Below, in pieces: positions 8,967-17,450 of a stretch of DNA of 43,545 nucleotides. Positions within the stretch are counted from its first letter, which is position 1. Each line of letters starts with the position of its first letter. This stretch comes from Gammaproteobacteria bacterium (lineage in GTDB: Bacteria > Pseudomonadota > Gammaproteobacteria > GCA-001735895): NCBI GenBank assembly GCA_014382695.1, contig JACNJF010000095.1, positions 1 to 43,545 on the forward strand, written 5' to 3'. The position numbers and the translations under genes were made by a program. The notes below the pieces were generated by a model that was not told where the DNA came from, searched no databases, and was given only the letters and a program-made list of their open reading frames with translations.

Positions 8967-10772
8967 GTGACCATTCCCAACTCTACAATTGATCCGCACA
9001 GAATAAGCTGGAAACGCATCTATGCCCTCGCCAGACAGCATAAAGACACCCTGATTCAGGCCCATATCATCGCTATTTTTGCGGCCGCTATTCTGGTGCC
9101 GGTGCCGATGCTGATGCCGTTGCTGGTGGATGAAGTGCTGCTCAAGCAGCCCGGCTTTCTGGTGACGCAGATTGACAGCCTGTTCCCCGTCGGCTGGCAT
9201 GGCCCGGTACTTTACATTCTCAGCATCATGGCGCTGACCCTGCTGTTGCGTTTTAGCGGGACCCTGCTGTCGGTCTGGCAAACCCGTGAATTCACCCTGA
9301 TCGGCAAGGACATCACATTCCGCCTGCGCGCCGATTTACTGCAACGCCTGCAGACCATCTCGATGGCCGAGTACGAAACCCTCGGCAGCGGTGCCGTCGC
9401 TTCGCATCTGGTGACCGATATCGACACTATCGATTCGTTTATCGGCAATGCACTGAGCAAGTTCGTGGTGGCAGTGCTAATCATCATCGGGGTGGCGATC
9501 ACCCTGCTGTGGATACACTGGCAACTGGCGCTGTTTATCCTGATCATGAATCCGATCGTGATTTACTTTACCACCGTACTCGGCAAAAAAGTAAAGCATC
9601 TGAAAAAACAGGAAAACTCGGCGGTCGAACTGTTTCAGCAATCGCTCACCGAAACGCTGGATGCGATTCAGCAGATCCGCGCCAGCAACCGCGAACGCCA
9701 TTACCTGCTACGGGTAATCGATCGCGCACGCGGCGTGCAACAGAGTTCGGCCAGCTTCAGCTGGAAAAGTGATGCGGCCAACCGCCTGTCGTTCTTTATC
9801 TTTCTGATGGGCTTCGAAGTGTTCCGTGCGGTGAGTATGCTGATGGTGGTTTTTTCCAGCCTCAGTATCGGCCAGATGTTTGCGGTGTATGCCTATCTCT
9901 GGTTCATGATGACGCCGGTGCAGGAAATCCTGTCGATTCAATACAGTTATTTTTCCGCCAATGCGGCTCTGCAGCGCCTTAACCGCCTGCTCGGTTTACA
10001 GCAGGAACCTTTATACCCGGCCAACATCAACCCCTTCTCACAACAGACGACCGCCTCACTGCGCATTGCCGATATCCATTTTTCCTATACCCAGGGTGAA
10101 GCGGTACTCGATGGCGTTTCACTAACCATTCAGGCTGGCGAGAAAATTGCGCTGGTGGGTGCCAGTGGTGGTGGCAAATCGACCCTGATTCAGGTCATCC
10201 TCGGACTCTACCCGGCCGCGCAGGGACAGATCTACTTTAACGAGGTGCCGATAACCCAGATCGGGCTGGCCACCGTACGCGAAAACATTGCCACCGTGCT
10301 GCAGCAACCGGCGTTGTTTAATGACAGCATCCGTAATAATCTGACCATGGGTCGCCAGATCGATGATCAACAGCTTTGGCAGGCTCTCGAAATAGCCCAG
10401 CTTAAGCAGACCATTCAGGATCAACCGGCCACTCTGGATACCATCGTCGGGCGCAACGGCATTCGCCTGTCCGGCGGGCAACGCCAGCGTCTGGCGATTG
10501 CGCGCATGATACTGACGAATCCTAAAATCGTTATCCTGGATGAAGCAACCTCGGCACTGGATACCGCCACCGAAGAAAAACTGCATCAGGCGCTGGGGCG
10601 CTTTCTGCAGGGTCGTACCACACTGATCATTGCGCATCGTCTGAGTGCGATCAAACAGGCCGATCGTGCGTATGTCTTCGACGGCGGAAAGATTATCGAT
10701 CAGGGGCAGCATGGTGAACTACTGCAGCGTGATGGTCTGTACCAGCAGCTATATGGTGAACGCCAGCAATAA
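8967..10772 (+). CDS. ABC exporter, fused permease and ATPase (MsbA/LapB-like type)
   Basis: This is a half-transporter expected to work as a homodimer in the inner membrane and export a lipid, peptide or drug; the substrate cannot be told. Residues 1-330 form a type I exporter membrane domain with six hydrophobic segments (e.g. AHIIAIFAAAILVPVPMLMP, VLIIIGVAITLLW). The C-terminal nucleotide-binding domain has Walker A GASGGGKST (about 397-405), signature LSGGQRQRLAIA (about 500), Walker B ILDEATSALD and H-loop IAHRL. The start is GTG at 8967; the nearest upstream ATG (8927) is out of frame, and no strong ribosome site is present. No accessory MFP or peptidase domain is adjacent. 601 residues is normal. 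Confidence 0.88.
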   Translation: MTIPNSTIDPHRISWKRIYALARQHKDTLIQAHIIAIFAAAILVPVPMLMPLLVDEVLLKQPGFLVTQIDSLFPVGWHGPVLYILSIMALTLLLRFSGTLLSVWQTREFTLIGKDITFRLRADLLQRLQTISMAEYETLGSGAVASHLVTDIDTIDSFIGNALSKFVVAVLIIIGVAITLLWIHWQLALFILIMNPIVIYFTTVLGKKVKHLKKQENSAVELFQQSLTETLDAIQQIRASNRERHYLLRVIDRARGVQQSSASFSWKSDAANRLSFFIFLMGFEVFRAVSMLMVVFSSLSIGQMFAVYAYLWFMMTPVQEILSIQYSYFSANAALQRLNRLLGLQQEPLYPANINPFSQQTTASLRIADIHFSYTQGEAVLDGVSLTIQAGEKIALVGASGGGKSTLIQVILGLYPAAQGQIYFNEVPITQIGLATVRENIATVLQQPALFNDSIRNNLTMGRQIDDQQLWQALEIAQLKQTIQDQPATLDTIVGRNGIRLSGGQRQRLAIARMILTNPKIVILDEATSALDTATEEKLHQALGRFLQGRTTLIIAHRLSAIKQADRAYVFDGGKIIDQGQHGELLQRDGLYQQLYGERQQ

Positions 10773-10794
10773 CTTGAATGTCGGAGGGGGTATT

Positions 10795-10811
10795 GTATAG
10801 TCATACTATAC
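10795..10811. promoter_or_regulatory. Perfect 7+3+7 palindrome upstream of the sensor diguanylate cyclase
   Basis: GTATAGT (10795-10801) and ACTATAC (10805-10811) are perfect inverted repeats around CAT, set within a larger GGGG/CCCC-flanked block (10787-10814). It lies between the exporter stop and the GTG start at 10829. It could be an operator for a dimeric regulator or a weak hairpin. Confidence 0.35.
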
Positions 10812-10828
10812 CCCTGCCATGAGTAGAT

Positions 10829-13117
10829 GTGTTTGTGCGGTTTACGCCTTCTTATTTTGTTTGTTTATTGAGCCTGTTATTGCTAGCCGTGCTGACACCG
10901 GCAGTAGCGCAGACCACCCGGCCTGCTCTCGAAAAAATTAATCTCAGGCTGGTCTGGAAGCATCAGTTTCAGTTTGCAGGCTATTACATGGCCAAAGAAA
11001 AAGGCTTTTATGCGCAGAGAAATCTGGATGTAACCATTGCCGAGTTGAATCCTGTCAATAATAACCTGCAGGCGGTACTCAGTGGTCGCGCCGATTTTGC
11101 GGTGGGACGCTCATCACTACTCATCGATAAAATTAAAGGTCACGATATCGTGGCACTGTTTGCCGCCTTTCAACATTCCCCGTTCATGCTGTTGACGAAA
11201 GCCTTTACCGGCATCCAACAGCCCGCCGATCTGGCCGGAAAACGCATCATGATCGAAGCAGAGACTGAAAACATGGGCGAGCTGGTCTCGATGCTGGTCA
11301 AGGCCGGTCTCAACAAGGATGACTATCTGCGACAGAACCACAGCTACAACATCGATGACCTGATCAACGACCACACGGATGCGATGGCATCGTATGTTTC
11401 GAACGAACCCTATAAACTGATTCAGCAGGGTATCGCCTATAATATTCTGCACCCGGCGGATTACGGCTTTGAGATGTACTCCGACATTCTGTATACCAGT
11501 GGCAAGCTGCTGCGTGAAAACCCGCACCAGGTCGAACGCTTTTATCAGGCCAGCATCGAAGGCTGGCAATATGCCTTTACCAATATTGCGGAAACCGTAG
11601 CGGTCATCCATCGCAAATACAATTCACAGAATCGCAGTCGTGAAGCCTTGCTGTTTGAAGCGCAGGAACTAAAGCGACTGGCGTTTGACGAAAACAAAAT
11701 CTTTGGCCGCCTGCTTCCCCATCGGTTTCGTGAAATGGCCCAGGTCTACCTGCTCACCGGCGCGATCGATCAGGTGCCGGGGCTGGAGGACTTTGTGTAT
11801 CGACCACCGATGGACAGCCTCCAGCTGACCTTTGAAGAGCTCGCTTATATCAAAAACAAGAAATCAGTCAGGCTCTGTGTACAGCAGAACTGGCCGCCCT
11901 ATGAACAGATTGTGGAACAGAAATACCAGGGCCTTGTGTCCGACTTTATTCACCTGATCCGGGATAAAAGCGGTCTATCGATCAAGACCGTCCAGACCGA
12001 GTCCAGCCAGCAGGCAATAACCCTGACCCGCCAGGGACTGTGCGATCTGACTAGCGTTGCCTCTCGACCGCAATCGGGAGATGCATTGAGCGCCTCGTAC
12101 CCCTATCTTAATATCCCGCTGACCCAGGTCAGTAGAGACGCCATCGAGCCATCGAAAATACTCAGTGGCCGCATCGGACTGTCGACCGAGGCGCCCTACT
12201 ACGAAGACGTATTGCACGATTATCCGCAGATTCAGGTCATCGATGTCGGCTCGGTTCTGAATGGTCTGAAGATGTTGCAGCAGGGTCGTCTGGATAGCCT
12301 GATCGCGTCACTGGCTCATATCCGTTATCTGATGTCGCGACATGACATCAATAATCTGCTGATTAACGAACAGGCACATATCAACTGGAATCCCGGCTTC
12401 CTCATCAACGCCCAACAGCCGTTGCTGGGCAGCATCCTGAATAAGAGTATCGAGTTGATCAGCAAACAGGATCATGATCGAATCATGAGTCGCTGGGTAG
12501 TCCCGCTGCCTGGAGGCAGCATCAGCGTAACCACCTTCTGGGTACTGATGGCCAGCGCGTTCATCATCGTACTATTCGTAATGTATCGACACTTTAAAGC
12601 CCTGATACGCAGCCGCATCCTGCAGGAACTGGCAGACACCGATCAACTCACCGGAATTGCAAACCGGCGAAAGACCCTCAACGCCATCGAAAATTTCTGT
12701 CAGATGGCGAATCGCTATGGGTATAACTTTTCACTGATTTTTTTCGATATCGATGACTTCAAGGAGATTAACGATGAATACGGTCATGCCGTCGGGGACA
12801 GAGTACTGTGCCAGCTGTCTGAGCTGGTCAACAGGCAGACCCGCAAGACCGATACCTTCGGGCGTTGGGGAGGGGAAGAGTTTATCCTCGCCTGTCCGCA
12901 TGCCGATCTTGCTGAAACAGAACAAAAGGCCCGCTTGATCCAGAAAAAGCTGAGCACGTTTAACTTTAAATTAGCTCGGCCAGTGAGTTGCAGCTTTGGC
13001 ATCACCGAATATCTTAAACATGAGTCTGTGGATGATTTTATCCGGCGTGCCGATCGCGCAATGTATCAGGCCAAGCAGTCCGGCAAGGACTGTATCCACA
13101 GCATTGAAAAGGAGTAA
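10829..13117 (+). CDS. Diguanylate cyclase with two tandem periplasmic substrate-binding domains
   Basis: This is a membrane sensor predicted to make c-di-GMP in response to a periplasmic ligand. In order: signal/anchor (residues 1-28, cleavage-like AVAQ); an NMT1/THI5-like binding domain (about 34-335, beginning LRLVWKHQFQFAGYYMAKEKGFY, as in pyrimidine-precursor/ABC binding proteins); a family 3 solute-binding domain (about 345-560, starting VRLCVQQNWPPYEQ); a membrane helix (about 568-588); and a GGDEF domain (about 595-760). The GGDEF shows DTDQLTGIANRR, FFDIDDFKEINDEYGH and the active-site form GGEEF near residue 678, so it should be catalytic. No RxxD inhibitory site is evident directly upstream of GGEEF (residues there read FGRWGGEEF). 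The start is GTG; an ATG two bases earlier is out of frame. Confidence 0.9.
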   Translation: MFVRFTPSYFVCLLSLLLLAVLTPAVAQTTRPALEKINLRLVWKHQFQFAGYYMAKEKGFYAQRNLDVTIAELNPVNNNLQAVLSGRADFAVGRSSLLIDKIKGHDIVALFAAFQHSPFMLLTKAFTGIQQPADLAGKRIMIEAETENMGELVSMLVKAGLNKDDYLRQNHSYNIDDLINDHTDAMASYVSNEPYKLIQQGIAYNILHPADYGFEMYSDILYTSGKLLRENPHQVERFYQASIEGWQYAFTNIAETVAVIHRKYNSQNRSREALLFEAQELKRLAFDENKIFGRLLPHRFREMAQVYLLTGAIDQVPGLEDFVYRPPMDSLQLTFEELAYIKNKKSVRLCVQQNWPPYEQIVEQKYQGLVSDFIHLIRDKSGLSIKTVQTESSQQAITLTRQGLCDLTSVASRPQSGDALSASYPYLNIPLTQVSRDAIEPSKILSGRIGLSTEAPYYEDVLHDYPQIQVIDVGSVLNGLKMLQQGRLDSLIASLAHIRYLMSRHDINNLLINEQAHINWNPGFLINAQQPLLGSILNKSIELISKQDHDRIMSRWVVPLPGGSISVTTFWVLMASAFIIVLFVMYRHFKALIRSRILQELADTDQLTGIANRRKTLNAIENFCQMANRYGYNFSLIFFDIDDFKEINDEYGHAVGDRVLCQLSELVNRQTRKTDTFGRWGGEEFILACPHADLAETEQKARLIQKKLSTFNFKLARPVSCSFGITEYLKHESVDDFIRRADRAMYQAKQSGKDCIHSIEKE

Positions 13118-13123
13118 ACGCGA

Positions 13124-13366
13124 ATGATCAGTTGCGCGCTGCATGACTATATTGAGATTGCCTGTCTGTATCACTACCGCATCAAACTACAGCTCCGCAC
13201 CGGGCAGAGCGTAGATGCAAAAGCCATCAGTACCGAAACCAGTGCCGATAAAAAAGAGTATCTGCTCGTCGACAGTGGCAGCCAACGCCAGCGCATCGAG
13301 CTAAGCCTGATTCAATCGATGCAGGCACTCAGCGCGAACCCGCACTTTGATATTATCCATTTTTAA
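13124..13366 (+). CDS. rof: Rof/YaeO-like Rho-binding antiterminator
   Basis: Rof binds Rho and inhibits Rho-dependent termination. The 80-residue product matches the family in size and pattern: an N-terminal ISCALHDYIEIACLYHYRIKLQL segment (E. coli Rof has a comparable D/E-rich start before an AC-x-HH strand), then a small beta-barrel with GQSVDAKAIS and KKEYLLV, and a final QRIELSLIQSMQAL. A strong GGAG ribosome site overlaps the end of the diguanylate cyclase gene 7 bases upstream, so the two are likely co-transcribed. The 3' end overlaps the convergent aminotransferase by 14 bases. Assignment is by pattern and length; similarity to E. coli Rof is modest. Confidence 0.75.
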   Translation: MISCALHDYIEIACLYHYRIKLQLRTGQSVDAKAISTETSADKKEYLLVDSGSQRQRIELSLIQSMQALSANPHFDIIHF

Positions 13367-14483
13367 GCAGCTGCTGAATCACGTCCAGGGCCTGTTCCAG
13401 CTGCGCACGCGGGGTATAAAAATGGGGCGACAGGCGCACACCACCGCCGCGTGGAGCGCATAAAATATTTTCTGCCAAAAGGCGCTGGTAGAGTTTTTCC
13501 GCTGCCAGCTTTTCACTGTTAAAGGTGACAATGCCAGACAGCCTGCTCGCACTGGCATCACTGATTATCTGAACCCCATCGATAGCCGATAAACCCTGCA
13601 GCAGAAAACGGCTGTTATCGAGAACCTGACGCTCAATGTCATCCAGACCGGTCGTCAGCAACAGTTCCAGACTCGCCTGCATGGCATGAATACCGAGCAT
13701 ATTCGGGCTGCCACACTCAAACCGCCGCGCACTCGCTGCCAGCTCAAAATGCTGTGCCGAATAATCGGACAGGGGCTGCGTCATATGCCAGCCATACTGC
13801 AACACCTGCAACCGATCCATCACTGCAGCGCGTACATAAAACAGCCCCAGACCCTCGCCAGAGAGCATCCATTTATGCCCATCCGCAATCACGAAATCAG
13901 CGCCAATGCTCTGTACATCAAACTGTAGTGCTCCCAGCTGCTGGATCGCATCCACACAAAACAGGATATTCTGTTCACGACAAAACCGACCTATTTTATG
14001 CAGATCCATCCTCAAGCCATTGTGAAACTGCACCGCACTGATCGAGATCAGCCGGGTATTCGCATCGCATAAGGCCATCAGTGACTGCTCGGGGTCGGTA
14101 CTGCTGTCCAGATCCAGTTTACGGAACTCAACCCCCTGACTGGCGAGTGACTCCCACACAAAGCGATTGGATGGAAATTCCTGCTCTATCCCGACCACGT
14201 TATCGCCCGGCTGCCAGGGCAGACCATAGGCCACCAGCGACAGGCCTTCGGAAGTATTTTTAACCAGCGCGATTTCATCCACCGAAGCGGCATTAATCAG
14301 TTCCGCCAATTGCTGACGTAGCTGCTTCTCCAGCGCCAGCCAGCGCGCATAATGGAGCGAGCCGAACTGTACATTTTCCTGCGCGAACGCGCTCACTCTA
14401 TCGGCGGTCAGCTGGGGCCAGGGGCCAACGGCCGCATGGTTAAGGTGAATAAGATTGCGGCACACCGGAAATTGATTCGACAT
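13353..14483 (-). CDS. Class V aminotransferase-fold PLP enzyme
   Basis: This is a cytoplasmic fold type I PLP enzyme related to cysteine desulfurases and isopenicillin-N epimerase-like proteins; the substrate is unknown. The PLP lysine sits in IADGHKWMLSGEGLGLFYV (Lys about residue 204 from the chosen start). The N-terminal LNHAAVGPWP, the phosphate-binding NTSEGLSLVAYGL and the cofactor-stacking VDAIQQLGAL segments are all present. The catalytic persulfide cysteine loop of SufS/IscS is not seen; the C-terminal region instead reads NILCAPRGGGVRLSPHFY, typical of the epimerase-like/kynureninase-like branch. The start at 14483 (MSNQFP) is preferred over the ATG at 14495; neither has a strong ribosome site. 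Divergent from the binding-protein gene at 14578. Confidence 0.8.
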   Translation of the reverse strand: MSNQFPVCRNLIHLNHAAVGPWPQLTADRVSAFAQENVQFGSLHYARWLALEKQLRQQLAELINAASVDEIALVKNTSEGLSLVAYGLPWQPGDNVVGIEQEFPSNRFVWESLASQGVEFRKLDLDSSTDPEQSLMALCDANTRLISISAVQFHNGLRMDLHKIGRFCREQNILFCVDAIQQLGALQFDVQSIGADFVIADGHKWMLSGEGLGLFYVRAAVMDRLQVLQYGWHMTQPLSDYSAQHFELAASARRFECGSPNMLGIHAMQASLELLLTTGLDDIERQVLDNSRFLLQGLSAIDGVQIISDASASRLSGIVTFNSEKLAAEKLYQRLLAENILCAPRGGGVRLSPHFYTPRAQLEQALDVIQQLLKNG

Positions 14484-14577
14484 AAGATAAACCATTATTG
14501 AGACATCGCCATTATTACAGAATATTTACTATACTAGGCGGCATACCTATAAAAAATAAATAAGGGAAGCTCTCATC

Positions 14578-15306
14578 ATGCGTGACTTTAATCCAGGATT
14601 CAGATCAGGCTATTTTATTTTTCTTATCAGCCTGTTGTTCAATAACATGGCAAACGCGCAGCCGCTGAATGTGAATACCGGCTTTACCTCACCCGTGTCC
14701 GATCTGTTAGAGCAGATTATGCTGCTTACCTTCCGTCAGGCCGGACTCGAGATCAACTTCACTCCGCATCCGGCAGAACGCTCGATTGCACTGGTAGCAC
14801 TCGGCATCGACGATGCTGAATGCTGTCGTATTCCCACAGCGATCCAGAAAGACTATCCGGATCTTATCCAGGTTCCCGAGGTTATCTATCTCGCCAAATT
14901 CAGTGCCTTCGCCAAAAAGCCGGTGCCTCGTATCAACAGTTTTGAAGACCTGAAGCCCTATACGGTTGCCAGTGTGGCCGGCTGGAAGATTCTGGTTAAT
15001 AACATCAGCCGGGTTGAACCTTCGGTTTTCCATATCCTCGATGATTCCGAAAGCATGTTTAAAGTCCTGCAGCTGGAGCGCATCGATATCGCCACCCTGG
15101 ACTACCTTGGCGGGCTGGAAGTGATCTCCAGACTGGGTCTGCACGATATAGCACCGATCCAGCCGCCTTTAGCAACCGCCGCTTTATATCTGTATCTCAA
15201 TAAACATCAGGCAAAACTGCTGCCGGTATTAACATCAGCCATTCGCGAATTAAAAAAACAGGGTAAGATCGACCAAATCATCTCAAAATTTGAATCGCCT
15301 GAGTAA
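14578..15306 (+). CDS. Periplasmic solute-binding protein, family 3-like
   Basis: This is a predicted secreted ligand-binding protein. The 242 residues begin with a signal peptide (about 1-28, FNNMANAQP cleavage region) and contain a two-lobed SBP_bac_3-like fold. Visible features are LLEQIMLLTFRQAGLEINFTPHPAERS near the N-terminus, hinge-like INSFEDLKPYTVASVAGW in the middle, and the final KLLPVLTSAIRELKKQGKIDQIISKF, which is typical of this fold. Usual amino-acid-binding residues cannot be verified by eye. A good -10-like TATACT (14530-14535) lies about 45 bases upstream. No ABC permease or ATPase follows; the next gene, 13 bases away, is a GGDEF-EAL protein, so the protein is more likely a sensory partner than a transporter subunit. 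Confidence 0.8.
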   Translation: MRDFNPGFRSGYFIFLISLLFNNMANAQPLNVNTGFTSPVSDLLEQIMLLTFRQAGLEINFTPHPAERSIALVALGIDDAECCRIPTAIQKDYPDLIQVPEVIYLAKFSAFAKKPVPRINSFEDLKPYTVASVAGWKILVNNISRVEPSVFHILDDSESMFKVLQLERIDIATLDYLGGLEVISRLGLHDIAPIQPPLATAALYLYLNKHQAKLLPVLTSAIRELKKQGKIDQIISKFESPE

Positions 15307-15319
15307 CTCTGAGCCATCT

Positions 15320-17389
15320 ATGAATAAGCCAGATGTCGTATCATTCCGCAGAAACAAGGTCGCCAGAAGGCTGGTCACCTATATCGTCATCTTCAGCTCC
15401 ATCGTCACCCTGATGTTAACGGCGGCTCAACTGTATCGCGAATACAAATACGATCTTTCCCTGATCGAAGCACGCTTCAATGAAATAGCCGCCACTCATA
15501 AAGAGTCGATGGAGAAAAATCTGTGGCTGCTTAACACCGAGTCGATGAGGCTGTTACTGGAGGGTATCCTGCGCCAGCAGAATATTGCTTATCTGGAGAT
15601 CGTCGATAATGCAGGCAAAAAATTTATCGCCAAAGGGGTCAATGTGTCGGGTGATTTCAGGCAGCGTATCATCCCACTAAATTATTTCTACCGAGGAGAA
15701 ATTCATCCGCTCGGCCAGTTCAAGGTGGTTGCGACCCTTGAGTATGTGTATCAGAGATTGCTCGACTCAGCACTCATCATTCTGATCACGCAGGCCTTAA
15801 AAACCTTTCTGGTCACAATCTTTATCGTTTTTATTGTGTGGAGACTGATTACCCGCCATCTGGAAACCATCCGCGAATACGCCGAGAGTCTGGATATAGA
15901 AGACGCACCGGAAAATATCTTGTTAAAGCGTAATGAAAATCACTGGACGCAGAATGATGAACTCAGTCAGGTGATCTATTCACTGAATCAGATGAGTCAG
16001 AAATTACGCCATTCTTACCGCAAGATTGAACACCAGTCCTTTCATGACCACCTGACCGGTCTGCCCAACCGGCGTCTTCTGGAAGACCGTCTACAGCATG
16101 AAATGATGCAGACTGAACGCTTTGATTGTTATGGCGCCATACTGTTTGTCGACCTGGATCACTTTAAGTTACTCAACGATTCACTGGGCCACTCGATTGG
16201 CGATGAGTTGCTGTGTGAAATCTCGCTTCGCCTGCTATCGGTCGTACGTCAGGGAGACACAGTAGCGCGTATCGGTGGAGATGAGTTCATTATCCTGCTA
16301 TGTATGCTATCTGCGGATAACGCCAAAGCGAATCAGGAGGCGCGCCAGATTGGTTATAAAATTCAGCAGCAGTTGAACAAGCAGTTCCATCTCAAAGGTC
16401 ATGATTACCGCGTTACCAGCAGTATTGGTATCACCCTGTTCAAGGGGCGTGATGAAGAATACGGCTCGATACTCAAACACGCCGATAACGCGATGTACCA
16501 GGCCAAGGCAGCCGGGCGCAATGCCGTCAAACTGTATCAGTCAAAAATGCAGGAAAAGGTAGATCTACGCCTGAGCACCGAGCGCAAACTGAATAAGGCC
16601 ATCGAAAACCACGAGTTCGTGCTGTTTTATCAGCCCAAATATAATCAGCAGCGCAAAATTGTTGCGGCCGAAGTTTTGATACGCTGGCTCACCCCGGAGG
16701 GTGAACTGATTTCCCCGCTGACTTTTATTCCGGTCGCGGAAGAGTCCGGGCTGATCGTTCCGATCGGGCATCAGGTATTAAGCATGGCGTTTGAGCAGGT
16801 CGCACAGGAGCGCAAAAATATGGAGCTGGCTGGAATTCAGAACATTTCGATCAACATTTCCCCGCGTCAGTTCAATGAAGCCAATCTGACCGAGGTTATT
16901 ATCCATGAGATTGAAAAGTATGACATCGAGCCTGATTTTTTCATTTTCGAGCTAACCGAGGATGCGATGGTCAGGAATATCGACAAAACCATCGCCAAAA
17001 TGAAACTGCTAAAAAACTATGGCTTCAATCTATCCATCGATGATTTTGGAACCGGCTATTCATCGATGCGTTATCTGAAGGACTTTCCGCTCGATGAACT
17101 CAAGATCGATCAGTCTTTTGTGAGCAATATTGAACACCGCCGAGAAGATCAGGCAATCGTTTCCAGCATCATCTCGATGGCAAGAAACCTGGGGCTGCAG
17201 GTGGTCGCAGAAGGCGTTGAAACCGAACAACAGCTGGCAATTTTGCTCAACGATGGCTGTCAGCTGTTTCAGGGCTATCTATTCTCCAAACCGGTGCCCC
17301 TCACCGAGTTTATCCGCCTCTATTCAAATCAGATCGAGCGGCCTGCTGATGATACCGTACTCACCCCGCTGCAAAATCCTGGGCTATAA
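15320..17389 (+). CDS. Membrane GGDEF-EAL c-di-GMP enzyme
   Basis: This is a bifunctional-type protein for c-di-GMP turnover. From the ATG at 15320 it has 689 residues: a membrane helix (about 15-35), a periplasmic segment of some 130 residues, a second helix (about 155-180), a HAMP-like linker, GGDEF (about 240-405) and EAL (about 415-670). The GGDEF core is intact (LTGLPNRRLLEDRL, ARIGGDEFIILL near 318). The EAL motif reads EVL (AAEVLIRW, near 448), but the metal and catalytic positions NIS, FELTE, IDDFGTGYSS, K in LKIDQSF and AEGVE are all present, so phosphodiesterase activity is plausible. An in-frame TTG at 15290 overlaps the previous gene; the ATG is the better start. Likely co-transcribed with the upstream binding protein. 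Confidence 0.9.
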   Translation: MNKPDVVSFRRNKVARRLVTYIVIFSSIVTLMLTAAQLYREYKYDLSLIEARFNEIAATHKESMEKNLWLLNTESMRLLLEGILRQQNIAYLEIVDNAGKKFIAKGVNVSGDFRQRIIPLNYFYRGEIHPLGQFKVVATLEYVYQRLLDSALIILITQALKTFLVTIFIVFIVWRLITRHLETIREYAESLDIEDAPENILLKRNENHWTQNDELSQVIYSLNQMSQKLRHSYRKIEHQSFHDHLTGLPNRRLLEDRLQHEMMQTERFDCYGAILFVDLDHFKLLNDSLGHSIGDELLCEISLRLLSVVRQGDTVARIGGDEFIILLCMLSADNAKANQEARQIGYKIQQQLNKQFHLKGHDYRVTSSIGITLFKGRDEEYGSILKHADNAMYQAKAAGRNAVKLYQSKMQEKVDLRLSTERKLNKAIENHEFVLFYQPKYNQQRKIVAAEVLIRWLTPEGELISPLTFIPVAEESGLIVPIGHQVLSMAFEQVAQERKNMELAGIQNISINISPRQFNEANLTEVIIHEIEKYDIEPDFFIFELTEDAMVRNIDKTIAKMKLLKNYGFNLSIDDFGTGYSSMRYLKDFPLDELKIDQSFVSNIEHRREDQAIVSSIISMARNLGLQVVAEGVETEQQLAILLNDGCQLFQGYLFSKPVPLTEFIRLYSNQIERPADDTVLTPLQNPGL

Positions 17390-17394
17390 CGCAT

Positions 17395-17425
17395 AAAAAA
17401 GCCGCGTACAGGACGCGGCTTTTTT
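17395..17425. terminator. Bidirectional intrinsic terminator
   Basis: GCCGCGT (17401-17407) pairs with ACGCGGC (17413-17419) around ACAGG, with six A before and six T after. It lies between two convergent genes and can end both the GGDEF-EAL transcript (plus) and the nhaD transcript (minus). Confidence 0.92.
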
Positions 17426-17450
17426 GCATTCAGGTGATTTCGCCTGTAGC

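Noticed and set aside
10122-10712. Minus-strand 196-codon frame
   Set aside because: It is the antisense shadow of the ABC exporter's nucleotide-binding domain.
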